From Bacillota bacterium (GTDB lineage: Bacteria > Bacillota > Dethiobacteria > DTU022), in NCBI GenBank assembly GCA_029782095.1, contig JAKOVL010000190.1, positions 1 through 64,000 of the forward strand: DNA of 64,000 bases, read 5' to 3'. Positions 24,182-31,693 of the stretch are shown piece by piece. Position 1 is the first letter of the stretch. Every line of letters begins with the position of its first letter. A program made the position numbers and the translations under genes. The notes below the pieces were generated by a model, which saw only the letters and a program-made list of their open reading frames with translations, had not been told where the DNA came from and did not search any database.

Positions 24182-25285
24182 GTGATTATCGGAATACCCA
24201 AAGAGATCATGTCCGGTGAAAACCGCGTCGCCATCACCCCGGGGGCGGTTACGGCATTCGTTAACCGGGGGCACCGGGTGCTGATTGAAAGAGGGGCCGG
24301 CAAGGGCAGCGGTATCGAAGACGACGAATTTCAGCATTTCGGAGCCGAAATAGTCCCCACGGCAAAAGAGCTTTATGAGCGAGCCGAGATGATTTACAAA
24401 GTTAAGGAGCCCCAGCCGGAGGAGTATGATCTGCTGCGGGAAGGACAGATCCTCTTTGCTTACCTGCACCTGGCGGCTAAGCCGGAGGTGGCCCGCGTGC
24501 TTATGGAGAAAAAAGTGGCGGCGCTCGCTTACGAGACGGTTGTCGTTAATGGCACTATTCCCATGCTGGCACCGATGAGCGAAATTGCGGGGCGCATGGC
24601 CACGCAGATTGGGGCTCATTTTTTGGAGAAATCAAACGGCGGCATCGGGATACTCCTCGGGGGGGTGCCCGGCGTGACCCCCGCAAACGTGGTTGTCCTG
24701 GGCGGCGGCATCGTGGGGATGAATGCAGCCCGGGTGGCCATGGGGATGGGTGCTACAGTAACCGTTATTGATAACAATATCCAGAGGCTGCGCTACCTGG
24801 ATGAAGCCAACGGCGGCCGCCTGTTAACCCTATACTCCAATCCTGAAAACATCGCCCGGGCCGTGGCGGGAGCCGACCTGCTCATCGGCGCGGTCCTCAT
24901 TCCCGGCGGCCGGACGCCGATTCTCTGCACCAAGGAGATGGTTAAAACGATGCGCCCGGGAACGGTAATCGTGGACGTGGCCATTGACCAGGGCGGGTGC
25001 ATTGAGACGGCGGACCGCACGACCAGCCACAGCGCGCCAACCTATGAGCGCTACGGCGTGCTCCATTACGCCGTCTCCAATATTCCCGGAGCCGTGCCCC
25101 GCACCTCCACCTACGCCCTCAATAACGCCACCCTTCCCTTTGCCCTGGAGCTGGCAGATAAAGGATGTGCGCGAATTATGGCCGAGAAAGGGACGCTCAG
25201 CCAGGGCATTAATATCATCAACGGCAAGGTGGTCAACCGGGCGGTGGCCGAGGCGCTCTCCCTGGACTGCGACAACCTGGATTAA
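24182..25285 (+). CDS. ald: Alanine dehydrogenase
   Basis: NAD-dependent L-alanine dehydrogenase, 367 aa, converting alanine to pyruvate, ammonia and NADH. It begins IIGIPKEIMSGENRVAITPG as the family does. It has the pyruvate-site Lys in YKVKEPQPEEYDLL, the MSEIAGRMA segment and the Rossmann motif VVLGGGIVGMNAARVA near residue 170. The track starts at GTG 24170. GTG 24182 fits the family N-terminus better and has AAGGTGAT about 8 nt upstream. It may act on alanine released by the upstream peptidase, with the convergent acyl-CoA synthetase recovering ATP further down. Confidence 0.95.
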   Translation: MIIGIPKEIMSGENRVAITPGAVTAFVNRGHRVLIERGAGKGSGIEDDEFQHFGAEIVPTAKELYERAEMIYKVKEPQPEEYDLLREGQILFAYLHLAAKPEVARVLMEKKVAALAYETVVVNGTIPMLAPMSEIAGRMATQIGAHFLEKSNGGIGILLGGVPGVTPANVVVLGGGIVGMNAARVAMGMGATVTVIDNNIQRLRYLDEANGGRLLTLYSNPENIARAVAGADLLIGAVLIPGGRTPILCTKEMVKTMRPGTVIVDVAIDQGGCIETADRTTSHSAPTYERYGVLHYAVSNIPGAVPRTSTYALNNATLPFALELADKGCARIMAEKGTLSQGINIINGKVVNRAVAEALSLDCDNLD

Positions 25286-25467
25286 TTGTCCCCGGCCCCC
25301 GCGAGGCCGGTGTGAAGTTCGCTGCCCAACACCCCCTGCCAGACTGCCTTTCCAAGCAGGGAAGCGCGCGGCACCCCCGCCCTTATGCTGGTCCAGCCCG
25401 GCTTCTTCCCCTGGCCCCCTATTGTAAGTGGGGAAAGGGGAATTGTGGCGCATGGCTGGATACAGTG

Positions 25468-27642
25468 CTATTGGCGCTTCAGGACGATGAGGGCGTCGGC
25501 AGCCACTGCTCCCGCCCCCGCTTCGTAAACCATAACCGGATTGAGATCCAGCTCGGCAATATGATCTTCCAGCTCCACGGCCAGGCGGGAAAGCTTCATT
25601 AATATGGATACCAGCGCAGCGCGGTCGCGGGGCGCCTGGCCGCGCACCCCCTCTAAGAGCGCCCGGCCCCTGATTTCGTCCAGCATGGAGCGGGCGTCCT
25701 GCTCCCTCAGGGGCGCCACCCGCACCGCCACATCTTTCAACACTTCGACAAAGATCCCGCCCAGTCCAAAGAGAACAGCCGGCCCGAAAACCGGATCGCT
25801 TTTCAGGCCGATGATTACTTCCAGGCCGGGCGGCAGCATCTCCTGAACCAGGACGCCGTCGATAACGGCGTCGGGGTTGTAGTCCCGGGCCCGCCGCAGA
25901 ATCTGCTCATAAGCGCTGGCTACCGCCGCTTCGTCAGGCAGGTTTAGGGCCACCCCGCCGGCCTCGGTTTTATGGAGGATTTGCGGCGATTCAATTTTTA
26001 ATGCCACAGGATAACCGATCTCCGCAGCGTACTGCACCGCTTCGGCGGCGCTGCGGGCCAGTTTTTCCCGGGTCACCGGAATGCCGTAGGCAGCCAGGAC
26101 CCTTTTGGATTGAGATTCGGTCAGGGTGCTGCGCTGCTCGCTTTGTGCCTGCCTGATGATTTCCAGGGCCTTATGGCGCCCTTGATCCGGTATATAAACA
26201 GGGAAGGGCTGCCTCTGCTCAGCCTGTTTAACCCAGTCGGCCAGGGCGGCGATGGCCCACAGACCGCTGGGAATATGTTCGATCACCGGTACCCCAGCCT
26301 GGATCAGTGTTTTTTTCGACTCCACGGCAAAATCGACGCCTGTGGGCCAGGTGAAGACGACCAGGGGTTTTTTGACCTGGTGGTAAGTTTCAATAATTTT
26401 TTCCGTTGAACCCGGGCTGGGCATTTCCAGGTTGTAAAAAAAGCCTCCCACGTCTACCCGGGGATCTTCAATGACCATGCGAATGGCCTTCTGGAACAGC
26501 TCCGGCTCCAGCATGAGCTGGGAAGTCAAGTCAACGGGATTGCGCACCGCTCCGAAGGAAGGGAAAAACTCACGCAGGCCCCTCTGGGTTTCCTCGCTTA
26601 AACCGACTACCTCCAGGCCATACTGGGGACACTTATCGGCCACCACCACGCCGCCGCCGCCGGAAATAGTAATAATTCCCATCCTCTTGCCAGCAGGGAG
26701 GCGCCCGGCAGCGTATAGGGTAATCAGGGCATTCATCTGCTCCACATCATCGCAGCGCAGCACCCCCAGCTGCTTAAACACCCCGTCGTACACGCGATCT
26801 TCGCCTACCAGGGCGCCGGTATGGGAGGCTGCCGCCGCTGCACCGCTGGCGGTGCGGCCCATTTTGAGAAGGGTAACGAGCTTGCGCTGCTTCAGCGCAT
26901 GGTCACAGGCGGCCATGAAAAGGCGCCCGTCCCGCTGCAGCCCTTCCATGTAGCCGCCAATCAGGGACACTTCTTCCCGCCGGGCCAGGTAATTTAGGAT
27001 TTCGGCAAAGGTGATGTCAGCTTCATTGCCGGTGCTGACAAAGTAGTTGAATCCCACTGAAAATTGAATCACCATCTGGTAAATGATCCCGCCCAAGCCG
27101 CCGCTCTGGGTGATGTATGACAGGGTTTGCGGGTGGACTAAATTTTCCGGCTTCTGGTGATAGAAAAAGCTCGCCGTGTTGCCGTTGTAATAGTTAAGTA
27201 TGCCGAGGCAGTTCGGTCCAAGCAGGCGCATCCCCGCCTCCGCGGCCACCCTGTGCATCTCTTCCTGCAGGCGCCGCCCAGCGGACCCGGTTTCGGCAAA
27301 TCCCGAGGTGAAGACGATTGCCGCCTTGATTCCCTTAGCCGCACATTCTTCGATAACCTTAAGGGCCTGGGGCGCCGCCACCCCGACGATGGCCAGGTCC
27401 ACGACTTCGGGCAAGTCCAAAACAGAGGGAAAGCACTTTAACCCGGCCACATTTTCATACTTCGGATTAACCGGGTAGAGGCGGCCCCGGTAGCCGAACA
27501 TCGAAAAAAGAACCAGGGGAATACCGTTGGGCTTAAACGGGTTTTGGCTGGCCCCGATGATCGCTATAGACTCGGGATAAAAAAAAGGATCAAGCTCTGC
27601 AGCGGAGTGTCTGGCCAGCTCCTCTACCGTCTTGGCGCTCAT
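25468..27642 (-). CDS. ADP-forming acetate/acyl-CoA ligase, fused alpha-beta subunits
   Basis: 724-aa ADP-forming acyl-CoA synthetase (ACD) that makes ATP from acyl-CoA, ADP and phosphate. Residues about 20-120 are the CoA-binding Rossmann domain (IAIIGASQNPFKPNG). The next two modules are ligase-CoA domains with the phospho-His motif AASHTGALVGEDRVYDG near residue 268. The last 200 residues are an ATP-grasp domain (YPVALKIESPQILHKTEAGGV ... VFGPAVLFGLGGIFVEV). The order alpha then beta in one chain is common. ATG 27642 has GGAGGAG upstream. Substrate range is unknown; branched or aryl acids from amino-acid fermentation are possible. Confidence 0.93.
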   Translation of the reverse strand: MSAKTVEELARHSAAELDPFFYPESIAIIGASQNPFKPNGIPLVLFSMFGYRGRLYPVNPKYENVAGLKCFPSVLDLPEVVDLAIVGVAAPQALKVIEECAAKGIKAAIVFTSGFAETGSAGRRLQEEMHRVAAEAGMRLLGPNCLGILNYYNGNTASFFYHQKPENLVHPQTLSYITQSGGLGGIIYQMVIQFSVGFNYFVSTGNEADITFAEILNYLARREEVSLIGGYMEGLQRDGRLFMAACDHALKQRKLVTLLKMGRTASGAAAAASHTGALVGEDRVYDGVFKQLGVLRCDDVEQMNALITLYAAGRLPAGKRMGIITISGGGGVVVADKCPQYGLEVVGLSEETQRGLREFFPSFGAVRNPVDLTSQLMLEPELFQKAIRMVIEDPRVDVGGFFYNLEMPSPGSTEKIIETYHQVKKPLVVFTWPTGVDFAVESKKTLIQAGVPVIEHIPSGLWAIAALADWVKQAEQRQPFPVYIPDQGRHKALEIIRQAQSEQRSTLTESQSKRVLAAYGIPVTREKLARSAAEAVQYAAEIGYPVALKIESPQILHKTEAGGVALNLPDEAAVASAYEQILRRARDYNPDAVIDGVLVQEMLPPGLEVIIGLKSDPVFGPAVLFGLGGIFVEVLKDVAVRVAPLREQDARSMLDEIRGRALLEGVRGQAPRDRAALVSILMKLSRLAVELEDHIAELDLNPVMVYEAGAGAVAADALIVLKRQ

Positions 27643-27994
27643 TTGCCAACTCCTCCTTCATCCGCTACTGGAATTAACGGCAAAATTTAACTGCATTAAT
27701 ATTTTACCCGATCAAAGGTAATTTTGGTATATTATTTATTTCGGATATCGCAGCAGCGGGGGCACGCTGCCAGCCGGATTGAAAGTCTGCAGCAGCCATA
27801 AGTATATGCAGAGTTCCGGCACGGCTGTTTTTACCACAAGGTTTTAATTCACACACTGCCTAAATTATGATTTGCCAGGAATGGTTTTGTTAACAGCAGT
27901 TAAATTTATTTAAAAAGGTGAAGCTAGTGTGAAGATTGTGCTATAATGTGCATGATCTTGCGTTCTCTTTATGCAGAGAGGAGGCTTTCACAAG
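27643..27994. other. Intergenic region between divergent genes
   Basis: Apart from the PBP promoter and RBS at its right end and the acyl-CoA ligase leader at its left end, I see no gene or repeat. It is clearly more AT-rich than its surroundings. Confidence 0.5.
27942..27947 (+). promoter_or_regulatory. Extended -10 promoter for the PBP gene
   Basis: TGCTATAAT, a perfect -10 with TGN extension, 48 bp before the chosen ATG. The -35 region is poor (GTGAAG at 18 bp), as is usual for extended -10 promoters. Confidence 0.6.
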
Positions 27995-30900
27995 ATGGCT
28001 GAAAGAAAGACGCCCCTGGATCAGAAAAAAAAGCGAGGCAGCAGCCGCCATAAAAGTAGAAAATTATTGAAAAACGATCTGGTACGAAAGATTCTCATTG
28101 CCGCAGGCATATTCGTCCTTGTAGCCGGGATTGCTGGCGCCATCATGGGGTTAATCTTTATCTCGGACGCACCCGAAATCGATCGGGCCGCCCTGGAGAC
28201 TGTGCAGACCTCTTACCTTTACGACAAAAACAATCAAGAAGTGGCGGCCCTGCACGGGGAAGAAAACCGCATTCTCGTACCCCTGTCGGATATCCCGGAC
28301 CACGTGCAGAAGGCGTTTATCGCCATAGAGGACGAGCGCTTTGAAAAGCATTTTGGCTGGGATATAATCGGCTTTATGCGGGCCATAGTGGTGAATTTGC
28401 GCACCCGCAGCTTCACCCAGGGCGCCAGCACGATTACCCAGCAGCTGGTGCAGAACGCCTTCCTCACCACCGAGAAAACCATCAAGCGCAAAACCCAGGA
28501 GATCTGGCTGGCGATCAAATTCGAGCGCCAGTATTCCAAGGAAGAGATCCTGGAGATGTACCTGAACCGGATCTATTTCGGCAATGGCGCTTACGGCGTG
28601 GAAGCTGCCGCCCAAACTTACTTCAACAAAAGTGTAGGCGAGCTGGACCTCCATGAAGCGGCCTACCTGGCGGCCATAGTGCGTTCACCCGAGTATTACA
28701 ATCCTTTTGCCAATGAAGAAGCGGGGATCGCCCGGACAAAACTGGTGCTGGGCAATATGAAGCGCCTTAAGTTCATCGGTGACGCAGAATACCAGCAGGC
28801 TCTGAACGCTGAATTCGTCTATGGAGAGCCGCCCACTTTTGCTTACCCCCACCCCTACTTTGTCGATTACGTGGTCCACCATGAACTGGTCGATATTTTA
28901 AGCGAACTGCCGGAATACGGAAGCCGGGAGGAAGCGTACAAGGCCATCTATACGGGGGGGTTAAAGGTTTACACCACCCTGGATAGAGCCATCCAGGCCC
29001 ACGTGGAAAATGTGCTTAACAACCACGATCTGTACCCCCGCACCCTCTATATCAACATGGATAAGCTGCAGGAAGCGATCAACGCCAACAACGGCAGGCT
29101 CCCGGCGGACTACCCCAACGCTTACATCGACGAAGAAAACGGTAAACCGCAGCCCCAGTCCGCCCTGGTTTTGGCTGACCCGAAAACAGGGGCCATCTGG
29201 GCCCTGGGCGGCGGCCGGGACTACGCCAAAAAACGCAACGAAGATCTGCGCTATTTGAGCAAACGCCAGCCCGGTTCGGCGATCAAGCCGGTCATCACCT
29301 ACGCTCCGGCCATCGAGGAAGGACTGCTGGGCGCCGGCTCGGCCCTGGACGACGCGCCCCTGATCGGGCCGGGGGGCTGGTTCCCGGAAAACTATGATGG
29401 CAACTTCCGGGGCATGGTCACCGCGCGCACCGCCCTGGCTTATTCGTACAACCTTCCCGCAGTGCGGGCCTACCAGGCCCTGGGCCTGGAGAAGGGAGCC
29501 GATTACGCCTACCGGATGGGCCTTTCCACCTACGATCTCTCCAAGAAAGAAGTGCGGGACAAGCTGGGCCCCAGCTGGACCCTCGGCTCCCGCGAGGTGA
29601 CCGCCCTGGAGATGGCCCAGGCTTTCAGCGTTTTCGCCAATAACGGGGTCAGGGTCGATTTGCACGCCGTCCAGCGGATCGAGGACCACAACGGGCAGGT
29701 CATTTATGAGCATAAAGCTGATCCACAGCAGATTTTATCGCCCCAGACCACTTTTATCATTAACGACATCCTCCAGGACGTGGTCCGCTACACCACCGCC
29801 CGGGGGCTGCAAAGCCCGCGCCCCATGGCGGCCAAGACCGGCACCACTGACGACGCCCGGGATATTTACCTGTGCGCCTATGCCCCCAACATCGTCGCCT
29901 CTTTCTGGATGGGCTACGACATCAACCTGATGGGTTCTATTCCCAACGGCTGGAATTACACCACCGCCGTCTTGCGGCAGGTTTTCAGCAAAGTATTTGA
30001 AACCCTGCCGGTGGAACATTTCCCGCCGGCGCCCGGCGGCGTGGTGCGGCGGGAAGTATGCTCCAAGTCGGGCCTGCTGCCCAGCGATGAGTGCCGGGAG
30101 GCAGAGGCGGTGGTTTCCGATTATTTCCTGGCCAACCACGTTCCCCGGGTCACCTGCAACATGCACGTCACGCTGGAAATTTGCGAGGCTTCCGGGGACC
30201 TGGCCAATGAGTACTGCCCGGAAGATCAGGTTAAGACAAAGTCATTTTTTATCCGCCCCGATTATATCACCACCGATGGGCGCTGGCCGAAGGGGGCGGG
30301 GCGGAAGCCGGCAGATGCAGGGGATAAGCCGCCCACCGAAAAGTGCAGCGTCCACACGGAGTTTTCCGGAGGGATAACCTCTTTCACCGCCGAAGAAAGA
30401 GGCAATTATATCCGCCTGGAATGGAAGCACAGCGGCCCGCGGGTGGAAGAGTTTTATCTTTACAGGCAAACCGTGGGCGAAACCGATCTGGAGTTTCTGG
30501 CAACCCGGCCCGGCAACCTTCGCCGCTATGACGACAGGGACGTGCAGCCCGGAAAGACCTATATTTACAGTATTTACGCCGTCTACCAGCACGGCCACTC
30601 CGAGGCGGTGTCAGTGAGGATCACCTTCAAAGAGCCGCCCCAGCCGCCGCCCAGACCCAAGTCTTTCAAGGCTGAACAAATTGATGACAACAAGATCAAA
30701 CTTAGCTGGGATTATAGTGATGCGAATATTGACGGTTTTATTATTACTAGAATTGTTAATGATGCAAGTAAGCTACAGATAAATATTGAGAAAACAATGA
30801 ACAGTTATGTTGACGAAGATCTGACACCCGGAGATTATGCCTATACTATTGTAGCAGTAAAGGATGGCATCACTTCTGAAGCAGCAGGGCCTACACAAAC

Positions 30901-31000
30901 AATTACTATTGGAGAAACCGGTGCTGCCGGCACCGGCAGCTTCCTCTGGTCCTTGCTCAGCCGGGCCCTGCCGCAGCGGCTTGCCTCCTGGATTTACTAA
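27995..31000 (+). CDS. Class A penicillin-binding protein with C-terminal FN3 domains
   Basis: Bifunctional peptidoglycan synthase of the PBP1A/1B type, 1001 aa. A Lys/Arg-rich cytoplasmic tail is followed by one membrane helix. The GT51 glycosyltransferase domain has its catalytic Glu in AIEDERFEKHFGWD and the motif GASTITQQLVQN. The transpeptidase domain has SxxK in GSAIKP, the SYN motif in YSYNLPAV and KTGT in AAKTGTTDD. The last 200 residues hold two fibronectin type III-like repeats. The track starts at 27971, but ATG 27995 follows AGAGGAGG and is preferred. The final FN3 segment (about 30690-30920) is conspicuously AT-rich compared with the rest of the gene. Confidence 0.93.
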   Translation: MAERKTPLDQKKKRGSSRHKSRKLLKNDLVRKILIAAGIFVLVAGIAGAIMGLIFISDAPEIDRAALETVQTSYLYDKNNQEVAALHGEENRILVPLSDIPDHVQKAFIAIEDERFEKHFGWDIIGFMRAIVVNLRTRSFTQGASTITQQLVQNAFLTTEKTIKRKTQEIWLAIKFERQYSKEEILEMYLNRIYFGNGAYGVEAAAQTYFNKSVGELDLHEAAYLAAIVRSPEYYNPFANEEAGIARTKLVLGNMKRLKFIGDAEYQQALNAEFVYGEPPTFAYPHPYFVDYVVHHELVDILSELPEYGSREEAYKAIYTGGLKVYTTLDRAIQAHVENVLNNHDLYPRTLYINMDKLQEAINANNGRLPADYPNAYIDEENGKPQPQSALVLADPKTGAIWALGGGRDYAKKRNEDLRYLSKRQPGSAIKPVITYAPAIEEGLLGAGSALDDAPLIGPGGWFPENYDGNFRGMVTARTALAYSYNLPAVRAYQALGLEKGADYAYRMGLSTYDLSKKEVRDKLGPSWTLGSREVTALEMAQAFSVFANNGVRVDLHAVQRIEDHNGQVIYEHKADPQQILSPQTTFIINDILQDVVRYTTARGLQSPRPMAAKTGTTDDARDIYLCAYAPNIVASFWMGYDINLMGSIPNGWNYTTAVLRQVFSKVFETLPVEHFPPAPGGVVRREVCSKSGLLPSDECREAEAVVSDYFLANHVPRVTCNMHVTLEICEASGDLANEYCPEDQVKTKSFFIRPDYITTDGRWPKGAGRKPADAGDKPPTEKCSVHTEFSGGITSFTAEERGNYIRLEWKHSGPRVEEFYLYRQTVGETDLEFLATRPGNLRRYDDRDVQPGKTYIYSIYAVYQHGHSEAVSVRITFKEPPQPPPRPKSFKAEQIDDNKIKLSWDYSDANIDGFIITRIVNDASKLQINIEKTMNSYVDEDLTPGDYAYTIVAVKDGITSEAAGPTQTITIGETGAAGTGSFLWSLLSRALPQRLASWIY

Positions 31001-31024
31001 CCTCATACAGTGGCGCAAAACACG

Positions 31025-31056
31025 AAGGGGCGGTCGCACCGCCCCTTAAATTTTTT
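31025..31056 (+). terminator. Rho-independent terminator of the PBP gene
   Basis: Stem AAGGGGCGGT / ACCGCCCCTT with a 3-nt loop, then AAATTTTTT. It lies 24 bp after the stop. Confidence 0.85.
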
Positions 31057-31110
31057 CTAAGATTTAACGGGCCAGCGAAGTCTGAACTGTTCAGTAATCC
31101 GCCCTGGCTG

Positions 31111-31407
31111 CTATTCCGATTCCCGGCCTGCGGCTTCCTGCCTCTGGGACCACCAGTAGACCCCGTCTTTACGCCGGCTGCAGCGCTTTTTGGCGTAAAG
31201 ATCGAACAGGGCCTGGGCGACCCGGGTGGCCGGCTGCTGGTGAGCTCCGCACCCGGCGCCAAAAAGCCGCTCTCCCTCCCGCTTCAGTTCACGCCACTGC
31301 CGCGGGTATTCCATGCGCAGCTCCTCTACCAGCTGGGCGGTGGTTTTCTCCACCCCCGGCTCCAGCAGGCTCAACAGCAGCTGCTCCAGCTGCTCTTGCT
31401 CCACCAT
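31111..31407 (-). CDS. Small hypothetical protein
   Basis: 98-aa basic protein with a Gln/Leu/Glu-rich N-terminal helix (EQEQLEQLLLSLLEPG) and the segments VEELRMEYPRQWRELKREGERLF and ALFDLYAKKRCSRRKDGVYWW. The track ORF begins at 31521, but its first 38 residues come from repeat DNA (PLPNPLPWWER is a typical repeat translation). ATG 31407 has AGGAGG just upstream. I do not recognise the family. It may be a small DNA-binding or regulatory protein by charge, but nothing proves this. It lies downstream of mutS2 on the same strand. Confidence 0.6.
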   Translation of the reverse strand: MVEQEQLEQLLLSLLEPGVEKTTAQLVEELRMEYPRQWRELKREGERLFGAGCGAHQQPATRVAQALFDLYAKKRCSRRKDGVYWWSQRQEAAGRESE

Positions 31408-31440
31408 CTCGATCCTCCTAAACCGAAATCTTGCCAACGA

Positions 31441-31560
31441 CGGCTGTGCCCTCTCCCACCAGGGGAGAGGGTTAGGGAGAGGGGGAAAAACCGAAAGCAG
31501 GACGATTCCTAAAACCGTCACCCCCTCCCCGACCCTCCCCCATCAAGGGGGAGGGGGTTT
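31441..31560. repeat. C-rich/G-rich extragenic palindromic repeats
   Basis: Two palindromic units: CCCTCTCCC-ACCA-GGGGAGAGGG and ACCCTCCCCCATCAAGGGGG. They are of the interspersed repeat kind often mistranslated as PLPSPIKGEG-type peptides. Sister units occur at 31649-31682 and about 23857. Confidence 0.8.
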
Positions 31561-31648
31561 TTAACTCCTGGCCCCTGAATTTCCTTAAATGCCTAAGGCC
31601 TGCTTCCCCGTTTCTCCTGGCTCCCGAATCCTGTCTCCAGCTTCAAGC

Positions 31649-31682
31649 CCCCGACCCTCCCCCATCAAGGGGGAGGGGGTTC
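31649..31682. repeat. C-rich/G-rich extragenic palindromic repeat
   Basis: The core CGACCCTCCCCCATCAAGGGGGAGGGGGTT repeats almost exactly the unit ending near 31560. It lies directly downstream of mutS2 and can form a strong hairpin, so it may also end that transcript. Confidence 0.8.
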
Positions 31683-31693
31683 AAACCCCGCCT

